NCBI GenBank assembly: GCA_019634595.1
Contig: JAHCBC010000002.1
Span: 62,001-126,000 of the forward strand
DNA from: Akkermansiaceae bacterium
Lineage (GTDB): Bacteria; Verrucomicrobiota; Verrucomicrobiia; Verrucomicrobiales; Akkermansiaceae
DNA: 64,000 bases
Direction of reading: 5' to 3'
Part shown: positions 17,807 through 26,300 of the stretch, one piece after another
Position numbering within the stretch: position 1 is the stretch's first letter
Layout: every line of letters begins with the position of its first letter
The notes under the pieces: generated by a model
Told to the model about the DNA's origin: nothing
Seen by the model: only the letters and a program-made list of their open reading frames with translations
Database searches by the model: none
Program-made: the position numbers and the translations under genes

Positions 17807-19201
17807 TCACCATCCGCCGCCGATGGCTTTCGCCAAGGAGACGGAAAGGGCGAGACGCTCCGCACGCACGGAGTTGGAGCGGCGCTCCGCGTCCAGACGG
17901 GTCCGTTCCGCGTCCACCACGTCGAGGAAGCTGACCAGACCGGCGTCGAAGCGTTTCGAGGACAGGTCGAAGGTGTTCTTCGCGGCGGCAGCGGCTTGGT
18001 CCTGTGCTTTCTGGCGGCCCACGATGATCGAGGAGGCCTGCAGCGCGTTCTCCACCTCGCGGATGGATTCCAGGACGATCTGACGGTAGTCCGCGCTGGC
18101 TGCCTCATGGGCGGCGACGGCGGCATCCTTCCGGTCACGCAGGAATTTCTGCTGGGTGATGGGGATGTTGATGTTAGGGCCGATGGACCAGATCAAGCTG
18201 GAGGACTTGAAGAGCTGGCTGGCGGTGTTCGAGGAAAAGCCGCCGCTGCCACCGATGGTGAAGGATGGATAGTAGGCGGCCATCGCAACGCCGATGTCCG
18301 CGTTCGCGGCGGCCACGCGGCGCTCCGCCGCACGGACGTCCGGCCGCTGGCGCAGCACTTCGGACGGGACCGAAACCGGGATGGAAGGTGGAGACGGGAG
18401 GTCGAAACGCTCCGGAACGGAAGATCCCGTGGCGGAGGCCCCCGCCAGCACGGCCAGGGCGTTCACCAGCTCGACACGATCCTGGTCGAGCTGGATTTTG
18501 TCCGCCTCTGCGGTGGCCACCTCCACTTCGGCACGGGACAGGTCAAGGCCGCTGATGGCTCCGGCATCCCGCTGCTCCTTCAGCAGGCTGAATGCCTTGC
18601 GGCGCAGTTCAACGGCCCGCGACAGCAGCGCGCGGTCCGCGTCCACGGCCCGCAGCGCCCAATAGGTCTGGGCCACTTCGCTGGCGATGGTGAGTTTCAG
18701 CGCGTTGAAGCTCTCCTGCTGGGCGTCGGCGGAAGCATCCGCGGACTCCACCTGACGGCGGACGGCGCCCCACACATCGAGTTCATAGGAAAGGTCGGCG
18801 GGGACCGAGAAATTGTTCTGCACGGTGGAGATCCCCTGTGCGCGGGTCTTCGAGCGGCTGGAGGAAGGATTCAGATCGATGGAAGGGAAGTACCGGCCGC
18901 GGGCCGCCGCGCTCAGGGAGCGGGCCTGCCGGACCCGTGCGGAGGCACCGGCCAGCTCCTGGTTGTTGCCGAGGGCGCGGTCCACCAGCGAGTTGAGGGT
19001 GCCGTCTCCATACAATCTCCACCAAGCCCGCGGGTTGGGGAGTGAGTCAGGGGACTGCTTCTTCCACTTCACTCCTCCGTTGGAGAAGGACGCGGGGAGT
19101 TTCATCTCCGGTGTTTCGTGATTGGGTCCCAAAGGCTTGCAAGCCGCGATCAATAACACGGAGGAAAGAGGCAGGACGGTGGCTAGAGATCTCGGGGACA
19201 T
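17807..19201 (-). CDS. RND/NodT-type efflux outer-membrane lipoprotein (TolC family)
   Basis: Outer-membrane channel of tripartite efflux systems. From the ATG at 19201 there are 464 residues with lipobox VLLIAAC and the mature start KPLGPNHETPEMKLPASF. Family features are AWWRLYGDGTLNSLVDRAL, two tandem coiled-coil OEP repeats (about 80-260 and 275-455), PERFDLPSPPSIPVSVPSEV followed by LRQRPDVRAAER, and the closing ESIREVENAL with VSFLDVVDAERT. No periplasmic adaptor or RND/MFS pump gene is adjacent, so it is an orphan channel here. Confidence 0.92.
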   Translation of the reverse strand: MSPRSLATVLPLSSVLLIAACKPLGPNHETPEMKLPASFSNGGVKWKKQSPDSLPNPRAWWRLYGDGTLNSLVDRALGNNQELAGASARVRQARSLSAAARGRYFPSIDLNPSSSRSKTRAQGISTVQNNFSVPADLSYELDVWGAVRRQVESADASADAQQESFNALKLTIASEVAQTYWALRAVDADRALLSRAVELRRKAFSLLKEQRDAGAISGLDLSRAEVEVATAEADKIQLDQDRVELVNALAVLAGASATGSSVPERFDLPSPPSIPVSVPSEVLRQRPDVRAAERRVAAANADIGVAMAAYYPSFTIGGSGGFSSNTASQLFKSSSLIWSIGPNINIPITQQKFLRDRKDAAVAAHEAASADYRQIVLESIREVENALQASSIIVGRQKAQDQAAAAAKNTFDLSSKRFDAGLVSFLDVVDAERTRLDAERRSNSVRAERLALSVSLAKAIGGGW

Positions 19202-19379
19202 GGAAGTGGCGGAATTGAACCATCGTTTAAGAACCTCGCAAACGAAAGTTGCGGAATTTCCCAAATGAGACGATGAAATGTTGGGGAATTGTGCTCAGTC
19301 CACCCGATGGGAGGAGGAATTTCAGGTTTGATTCCCGGAAATTTCCGGGCATCTTCGGAATAACCCAAAAACCCCGAAA

Positions 19380-19949
19380 ATGCGCTCGATCCTCATTCTT
19401 TTCATCGGCGGCACCTTGATCGCCTCCGCCCAGAATCCCACCGCCGCCCAGCAGGCACAGCAATTCTACCAGCAAGGCATCGCACAGGAGCAGGCTGGTG
19501 ATGTCGAGGGTGCCAGGACCGCCTACACGCAGGCGCTCCGGCTCAACCCCCATCTTGCGGATGCGCGGTTCCGCCTCGGCCAGTTGAAGATGGACCGCGG
19601 CCAGCTCGCGGCAGCCGCCCGGAAGAACAAATTCGGCACCGTCATCATCCCGCAGATGAATCTCGACGGGGCGACGGTGGCCGAGTCCCTGGAAGCCCTC
19701 CGCATTTCGATGGAGAAAGTCTCCAACGGCGAAGTCGCGCCGAACTTCGTCCTCAAGGACCCGGACCGCAAGCTGGAGAAAACCTCCGTTTCCTTCCAAC
19801 TGAAGTCCGTGCCCGCCAAGGCCATCCTCGACTACATCCTGACCCAAGGGCATGCGAGGGCGATCTTCGACGAACATGCGGTGGTCATTGAACCGATTCC
19901 GGGCCCCGGTTTGACATCCCCCGGGGATTCCGTTAACGGGAGCCGATGA
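19380..19949 (+). CDS. Exported TPR protein with secretin-N-like domain
   Basis: 189 residues. Signal peptide 1-17 (MRSILILFIGGTLIASA). About 22-80 is a TPR unit (FYQQGIAQEQAGDVEGARTA). About 85-175 is an STN/secretin N-terminal-like module with VIIPQMNLDGATVAESLEAL and the later SFQLKSVPAKAILDYIL, ending DEHAVVIEPIP. Such TPR-plus-STN proteins are common in Verrucomicrobia and Planctomycetes, with no proven role. Its stop overlaps the start of the GYF gene by 4 bp, so it leads the operon that continues to menH and menB. Confidence 0.75.
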   Translation: MRSILILFIGGTLIASAQNPTAAQQAQQFYQQGIAQEQAGDVEGARTAYTQALRLNPHLADARFRLGQLKMDRGQLAAAARKNKFGTVIIPQMNLDGATVAESLEALRISMEKVSNGEVAPNFVLKDPDRKLEKTSVSFQLKSVPAKAILDYILTQGHARAIFDEHAVVIEPIPGPGLTSPGDSVNGSR

Positions 19950-20704
19950 AGATATCCGCCGACGGCGCTTGGTACTTTTCGCGGGACGGCCAGCAAAGCG
20001 GACCGCTCACCTATGCCGACCTCAAGGAGAAAGCCGATGAGGGGGTGCTCAAGCCACGCTCCGACCTCGTCTGGAAGGAAGGCTTGGCGGATTGGGTGCC
20101 GGTCGGTGAGGTGGACGGGCTGTTCGAACGCCGCGAAACGGTGGTTCCGGCAGCAGATCCCTACGCCCCTCCGCCCACCACCATCGGTGATCCCTACCAT
20201 GCGGAGACGGCGGGCGACTGGCCCGGCGCACGACGCCGCTCCTACCTGTTTTTCAGCCTGGTGTTCCCGTTCGTGCTGGGCTTTGTCACCGGTCTGGTGA
20301 AGGCCTCCTTCCCCGGCTTGCTCGAACCGCGGGGGTGGGAGATCGTCGATCTCTACGGCCTGATGGTCTTCCCGTCCGTCCTGGCGCTCTATTTCGGCAT
20401 CCAGCGGTTCGCGAACCTGGGGATGAGCCGCTGGTGGTACTTGGGCCATTTCGTGCCGATCCTGAATCTCTGGACCGGCTACCGCAGTTTCGCCTGCCCC
20501 GCCGGATATGCGGTCCACAAAAAGATGGATGGAGCCGGGATCTTCCTCGCCATCATCTATTGGCTGGTGGTCGTGGCTGTCATTGCCGCCATTGCCTTCC
20601 TCATCGCAATCCTTGCCGGTGCGGCCGGAAGCCCTGAAATCCAGCAGCAGCTCAAGGATCTTCTGGAAACGCTGCGGCTCCAACCCCCTGCTGGAGCGAA
20701 ATGA
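19946..20704 (+). CDS. GYF_2-domain integral membrane protein
   Basis: 252 residues. The N-terminal 60 residues are a GYF_2/DUF4339 module (WYFSRDGQQSGPLTYADLKE ... LVWKEGLADWVPVGEV). Then a Pro-rich linker (about 70-85) and four or five membrane segments (LFFSLVFPFVLGFVTGLVKA, LYGLMVFPSVLALYFGIQRF, WYLGHFVPILNLWTGYRSF, GIFLAIIYWLVVVAVIAAIA). The membrane part resembles DUF805-like proteins. It overlaps the genes on both sides by 4 bp. Function unknown; GYF_2 domains are thought to mediate protein contacts. Confidence 0.78.
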   Translation: MKISADGAWYFSRDGQQSGPLTYADLKEKADEGVLKPRSDLVWKEGLADWVPVGEVDGLFERRETVVPAADPYAPPPTTIGDPYHAETAGDWPGARRRSYLFFSLVFPFVLGFVTGLVKASFPGLLEPRGWEIVDLYGLMVFPSVLALYFGIQRFANLGMSRWWYLGHFVPILNLWTGYRSFACPAGYAVHKKMDGAGIFLAIIYWLVVVAVIAAIAFLIAILAGAAGSPEIQQQLKDLLETLRLQPPAGAK

Positions 20705-21480
20705 TCCGCTACTCCAAGGAAACGGACGAGCGCCGTGAAGCCGGCTCCCACGAATGCTGGTGCCTGCATGGTTCCGTGGGGGCGGCATCGGATTTTCGTG
20801 CACTGGCGAAGGCCCTCGCCCAAGGGGGCATCGGCTCGCGGGCGGTGGATCTGTGGCGCTTCCTGGAACCCGGTCCACTCCCCATCGGAGAATCCGGAGC
20901 CACGCTGAACGAGGACGCGAAGGGGGAAACCTTCCGCGGCACCGGGCGCTCGCTGCTGGGTTACTCCATGGGCGGCCGCCTGGCTCTCCATGGGCTGCTG
21001 GAGCCGGACCATCCCTGGCAGGCGGCGGTCATCGTCTCCGCCCATCCCGGGCTGGAGGACGAACTGGAACGGTCCGCCCGCAAGGCCGCCGACAGCACTT
21101 GGGCGGCGAAGGCATTCGCCGGAGACTGGAAGGAGTTCACCAGCCAATGGAACGCCCAGCCGCTGCTGGGCGGGAACATCCGCGAGCCGGAGGCCACCCA
21201 GCGGCTGGTCGCCCGCCGCAGGGAGATTTCCCGCAGCTTCCTCGACTGGTCGGTGGGGCTCCAAGAGCCGCTGTGGGACCGCCTTTCCTCGGTTGGGATT
21301 CCCGTCCTGTGGGTGGTGGGTGAGCGGGATGCGAAATACGCGGCCATCGCGGAACGGGCGGCCGGTCTCACCCCACGGGGCATTCTGGCCGTCGCCCCGG
21401 ATGCCGGACACCGCGTCCCGTGGGAGAATCCGGCGTGGTTCGCTGACCGCGTTTCACGTTTTCTCAAAACCGCTTCCTGA
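20701..21480 (+). CDS. menH: 2-succinyl-6-hydroxy-2,4-cyclohexadiene-1-carboxylate synthase-like hydrolase
   Basis: Alpha/beta-hydrolase of menaquinone synthesis that removes pyruvate to form SHCHC. 259 residues. The nucleophile elbow GYSMGGR (Ser89) is the typical MenH form; Asp210 in GERDAKY and His237 in DAGHRVPW complete the triad. The oxyanion loop is LHGSVG near 22-27. It is followed by menB 60 bp later, which supports the MenH assignment over a generic hydrolase. The ATG overlaps the GYF gene stop (ATGA). menF and menD, which precede menH in many genomes, are not here. Confidence 0.82.
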   Translation: MIRYSKETDERREAGSHECWCLHGSVGAASDFRALAKALAQGGIGSRAVDLWRFLEPGPLPIGESGATLNEDAKGETFRGTGRSLLGYSMGGRLALHGLLEPDHPWQAAVIVSAHPGLEDELERSARKAADSTWAAKAFAGDWKEFTSQWNAQPLLGGNIREPEATQRLVARRREISRSFLDWSVGLQEPLWDRLSSVGIPVLWVVGERDAKYAAIAERAAGLTPRGILAVAPDAGHRVPWENPAWFADRVSRFLKTAS

Positions 21481-21540
21481 CCACGGCACACGCCGTATGG
21501 GTTTGCCAACTCCCCGGGGGCGTTCAAACTCCCCGTCGTC

Positions 21541-22356
21541 ATGTGGACCACCCAGCGCGAATTCGAGGACATCCGTTACGAAACGACCGATAACGGCAGC
21601 ATCGCCAAGATCACCATCAACCGGCCGGAGGTCCGCAACGCCTTCCGCCCGAAGACGGTCGCCGAGCTGCTGAAAGCGTTCGACCTGGCGCACGAGGACC
21701 CGCAGGTGGGCGTCATCATCCTCACCGGTGAGGGCGACATGGCCTTCTGCTCCGGCGGCGACCAGAAGGTCCGCGGGCACGCCGGCTACATCGGCGAGGA
21801 CGGCGTCCCCCGCCTCAACGTGCTGGATCTGCAGAAGAAAATCCGCAGCCTGCCGAAGCCCGTGGTCGCCATGGTCGCCGGTTTCGCCATCGGCGGCGGT
21901 CATGTGCTCCACATCGTCTGCGACCTGACCATCGCCGCGGACAACGCCCGCTTCGGCCAGACCGGCCCGAAGGTCGGCTCGTTCGATGGAGGACTCGGCT
22001 CCAGCTACCTCGCCCGCATCGTCGGCCAGAAAAAGGCACGGGAAATCTGGTACCTCTGCCGCCAGTATGACGCGCAGCAGGCGCTCGACATGGGCTTGGT
22101 CAACACCGTGGTGCCGCTGGTGGAACTGGAGACGGAGACGCTCAAATGGTGCCGCGAAATGCTCGCCCACTCCCCGCTCGCCCTGCGCTGCCTGAAGTCC
22201 GCCCTCAACGCGGACTGCGATGGCCAGATGGGTCTGCTGGACCTCGCCGGAAACGCCACCCTGCTCTACTATATGAGCGAGGAGGGCAAGGAGGGCAAAC
22301 AGGCCTTCATCGAAAAGCGGCAGCCGGATTTCTCGAAGTTCCCGCGGGTGCCTTGA
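21541..22356 (+). CDS. menB: 1,4-dihydroxy-2-naphthoyl-CoA synthase
   Basis: Crotonase-fold enzyme that closes the naphthoate ring in menaquinone synthesis. 271 residues. Signatures are [15 protein letters not shown] (oxyanion loop), [20 protein letters not shown] and [20 protein letters not shown]. The QTG motif marks the bicarbonate-dependent class. The C-terminal helix ends [12 protein letters not shown], as expected. The next men gene, menA, is not adjacent but 7.6 kb away on the same strand, with accessory DNA between. Confidence 0.96.
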   Translation: MWTTQREFEDIRYETTDNGSIAKITINRPEVRNAFRPKTVAELLKAFDLAHEDPQVGVIILTGEGDMAFCSGGDQKVRGHAGYIGEDGVPRLNVLDLQKKIRSLPKPVVAMVAGFAIGGGHVLHIVCDLTIAADNARFGQTGPKVGSFDGGLGSSYLARIVGQKKAREIWYLCRQYDAQQALDMGLVNTVVPLVELETETLKWCREMLAHSPLALRCLKSALNADCDGQMGLLDLAGNATLLYYMSEEGKEGKQAFIEKRQPDFSKFPRVP

Positions 22357-22468
22357 TGGTGGGAATGCGGGTCCTCTTACCAACCATGGGCTTATATATG
22401 GGGTGCACGATAATTACCGCCTTATCCTGCCCTCGTCCAGATTGGACCACCTGACTCCCAGCACGCGC

Positions 22469-22950
22469 ATTGCGCCAAGTAGAATGACACCGGAGAAGGT
22501 TTGGGAGAGCCTCTGTCGGCGGTCGTTGCGTCAGAAAGAATGACACCCGGATGAGGACACTTACCGGGATCATGAGTCGGAAGAGCAGAACAGAATATTT
22601 GGAGAGCTGCCGTGCGCGTTATGTGGGGCGCAACCGGGCGGGAACGAGCGCGATGATCGATGAGATCAGCGACACCCCCGGCTGGAACCGCAAGCACACG
22701 ATCAAAGCCCTCAACGGCAAGGTCAGCCTGGGAGCCATCGAAGCAAGGCTGGGGCGATCTTTGCCATCGTTGAGCGCAAGGAAGACCGTCAGGACGAGAT
22801 CCGGCGGCCGGAGAGTCCCGGGAGGTAGGCCCCGTGGTGGTGGGACTTTCCACTATCAACCCAAACCATCAGAACCAGCCCACGCGCCGGGTGTCATGAA
22901 TCCTGACGCAACGACCCACCAACTCCGGGGTCATTCTTCATTGGCGCAAT
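22469..22950. mobile_element. Decayed insertion sequence with long terminal inverted repeats
   Basis: The left end (22469-22550, 82 bp) and right end (22887-22950, 64 bp) are inverted copies sharing ATTGCGCCAA, AGAATGAC-CCGGAG, GGTCGTTGCGTCAG and ATGACACCCGG in the same order. Between them is only a truncated transposase frame, so the 482-bp element is non-autonomous or a deletion relic. An 8-bp GCACGCGC occurs directly left of the element (22461-22468) and again at 22953-22960, two bases past the right end, a possible target duplication. It lies just after menB. Confidence 0.75.
22572..22886 (+). pseudogene. Truncated integrase-type transposase inside the decayed IS
   Basis: About 52 residues starting MSRKSRTEYLESCRARYVGR and continuing EISDTPGWNRKHTIKALNGK match the N-terminal helix-turn-helix region of IS481-like or related DDE transposases (typically EY-x-RY, then IDE-C-x-x-x-G-x-x-RKHAI-LL). 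The expected continuation and the whole DDE catalytic region are missing; the frame then runs into unrelated sequence and the right inverted repeat. Not functional. Confidence 0.7.
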
Positions 22951-22985
22951 ACGCACGCGCAGCAGAAACGCCAACCCGAAATCCG

Positions 22986-23282
22986 TCAGCGTCCGCTTTC
23001 CGGTCTCAATGCACGCGGAGGTCGCCAGTCGATGTCCCAACCATTGGCTTGCGACCACGCCGCGAACTGCTCTTGCGTCCAGTTTTGGCACCCCGGTCCG
23101 CCGGAAAAACGCGGCCCGAAGAAATTCATTTTCCCTCCTCCGGGAGACGGGCTGGCAAACTCCGGCATGTGGATGGCAAGAGCGGAATCCACACACAGTT
23201 GGTGCAAATAATTTGAATTTCCCAGCATTTGGATCGTCAAAGCCCTCAATCCATTCCGGCGCAGATAAGCGGGCCGAACCAT
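22986..23282 (-). CDS. Hypothetical fragment next to the decayed IS
   Basis: 98 codons. The C-terminal half has a protein-like pattern rich in Trp (CQNWTQEQFAAWSQANGWDI then DWRPP), while the first half looks unstructured. It may be the surviving end of a gene interrupted by the element at 22469-22950. No family recognised; weak support. Confidence 0.25.
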   Translation of the reverse strand: MVRPAYLRRNGLRALTIQMLGNSNYLHQLCVDSALAIHMPEFASPSPGGGKMNFFGPRFSGGPGCQNWTQEQFAAWSQANGWDIDWRPPRALRPESGR

Positions 23283-23316
23283 TTCCTTCCTCCTCCCTCA
23301 CTTTGATCCTGCCTCC

Positions 23317-26300
23317 ATGAAAACGCTCCCCCCGCAATCCTGGCACTTCCCCTCCATTTTCATGGCTTTGCGCTATGTTCTTCTCTCATGCTTTTTCTCT
23401 GTCGCAATCATCCAACAAGCAAATGGCATCGTCATTGGCGACAGGGTTAGAGCCGATCTGAATCTGAAAATCCGCTCCACCGCCTCTACATCGGGTGCGG
23501 ATTTAGGCACGGTTCCGAGCGGGTCGCTCGGCGTTGTAATCGGAGGACCGACGAACGCAAACGGATACACATGGTGGCGGGTCGATTGGGAAAGCAGCAG
23601 TCTATCAACAGGATGGTCAGTCAATGATCTGACGGTCGTGAAAGCCCCGACTCCGGGAAGTCCTAGTCCTGGAAATACCTCCGGTCCGGGCCCCATTCTC
23701 CCGGGCACAAGCGTGACACTCACTTGGAGTTCCTCCAGCGGTGCAAGCTATTATGATCTCGGCCTCACCGACATCGCCACCGGCAACCTCGTGGTGGACA
23801 CAACGACCACCTCGACCAGCCGCACTGTGAATCTGCAGCCCGGGAAAGCTTATCGTTGGAATGTCGCGGCGGGGAATTCAGCCGGCCTGTCCTCATACAC
23901 CTCATTGCGTTACTTCCAGACCCCCCAAACCGTGGGAACACCAACGGTTTCGATTGGTTCGCCATCAGGAAACGTATCAGTGCCGAATGGGACGACCAGC
24001 TACAGTTTCTCAGGCTCGGCGACCGCGCCGGGGAGTTCGGTTTCGGCAGTGGAATGGCGTGTAAACAGCGGAAACTGGAACACTGCATCCGGCACGACAT
24101 CCTGGAGTTTCACGGCAACGAATCTAAGCGTCGGCCAGAACATCGTTGATGTCAGATCCCGCAATTCCCAGGCTACCTACAGCACTATAACATCAAGAAC
24201 CATCACGCGGCAAACAGCAGGAACTACGCTCGATTTCTCCAAGCTGATTCCGGAGCAGATTTCCACCAACACCGCACCCCATGATGCGACCCTCTCCGTT
24301 ACCGGAGCCAATCTCAACAACGTCGATCGGGTAACCTTGAATTGGAGCGGAGCGGACAATGGGAGCGCAACGTGGAATCGAAACGATTCCAACTGGAATG
24401 CGAAGGTGACCGTCAATTCCAATACGTCGATGACTCTGCGGCCGAAAGTCGTTGAACAGAATCCCACTTGGTCGGGAACCCTGCATTGGACGGTCACCTT
24501 GCGGGACACCAGTGGCGCGACTGCCTCACGGTCATTCACCGTTGTTTATACCCCATCCCCTTCGCAACCTGTCCTCTCCGTAACACCCTCCAACCCTTCG
24601 ATCCAATCATCTTCAGCGGGATCAATCAGCCTGGCCGTCAGCAATGCAGGTGGCGGGACAATGAACTATTCAGCAAGCGTCGCCAGTGGCTCATCGTGGC
24701 TTTCCATCACATCCGGAGCGTCCGGCGGAAACAGTGGAACGATCAACGTGTCTTATTCAACGAATACAGGCACACAACGCTCGGGAACGATTCAGATTGC
24801 GGCGCCCGCAGCGTCCGGCAGTCCGAAAACAGTGACCATCATCCAAGCGGGGGCAGGAGGCGGAACTGTCACACTTCCGGGATCAATGGCATATATTCGA
24901 CAAATTGGCATATCTGACATGCATCCCGGGTTCGACTCGCGAGCTGCTTGCGGACCAGCTTCAGCGGTGATGATTTTAACTTATTATAATCGCCTGGCAC
25001 CACGACCCATGATAGGCAAATCCGGCCAAACCAACAATTATAGCTGGTATGTCGCACCGATAAATCAGGAAGGAATCCCATCAAGCACAGCTTATTCACA
25101 CGCAAACTTTCCATTCAATATAGGAACTGCGGATCTTGGCGGAAAGATTAACTATGGAGCGCATGGATATTTAATAGAAAACAGCAATGTGGGGACATTG
25201 GCTTACAAAGCCGTCCAATATTTCTGGAAACACGGTATATGGGCTTCTTTTGAAGGTTCTTCCAGTGAAGCGAAAGTCAAATCCGAAATCGATGCAGGAC
25301 GGCCGGTTTTTTTAAGCACGCAATTCCAATCAGGTGGTCACATCATGGCTATTCGTGGATATACTCCGACTCATTTGATTGCCTCAGATCCATGGGTGCG
25401 CAATGACCTTCAGAGCAGAGATCATCATAGTTATACATGGAGTGAAATCCACTATAACGGGGCACAAAAATGGATGATTAAAATGCTTTCTCCGATCACT
25501 GCGGGACAACAGATTCGCACCACATCTATATTCCCTGGCAATGTCCGCGCCCAACCAAGCCAGACAGCAAGCCAGATTGGCGCACAACGAACTGCCGGAG
25601 CGTTAGGAACCATCGTCTTCGACAGTACGAAAAATTCCACATTCTGGAATGCCGAAGGATACACTTGGGTCAAGGTTCATTGGGATACCGACCAAGTGGT
25701 CGGTTGGTCTGCAATCGGAAGTAGCGATAGTCTGTGGATTGAGCCGATACCCGGTTCTTCACCCCCTGCCACCCAATACACGATCACAGCAACTGCTGGC
25801 ACCGGAGGCACGATCAGCCCCAGCGGAAACGTCTCCAAGAACGCGGGGGGGAGCCAGACATTCACGGCCAGCCCAAATGCCAACTATATGGTCAATCAGT
25901 GGTTGGTTGATGGGACCGTGGCGCAAACCGGCGGGAACAGCTACACGCTTTCCAACATCCAGGCCAACCGGGGTGTCCACGTTACATTCGCGGCATCTCC
26001 GGCAGGTCCCACCATCTTGCAGAATGGGATCCCCGTGGCGGGAATAGGCGGTCTTCAAGGCAGTTCGCTTCATTACAAGATCACGGTTCCTTCCGGGCAG
26101 GCCCAGTTGGTGATCGGCATTTCCGGAGGGACGGGGGATGGAGATTTGTATTTGAAGCGCGGAGCGCAGGCGACAACAACCAGCTACGACCATCGCCCCT
26201 ATTTGAATGGCAATAATGAGACCGTGACGATACCCAACCCTGCTGCGGGGGACTGGTACGTCATGATTCACGGTTTCTCCGATTATGATGGGATTACCCT

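Noticed and set aside
22894..23346. A 150-codon minus-strand frame beside the decayed IS
   Set aside because: It spans the right inverted repeat of the element and the start of the giant peptidase gene, and shows no protein pattern; only the overlapping 22986-23282 frame has a little.
25780..25900. Idea that the giant peptidase gene contains an internal second gene start
   Set aside because: The frame is continuous, domains follow in order and no ribosome site with a good start was visible; one modular protein is simpler.
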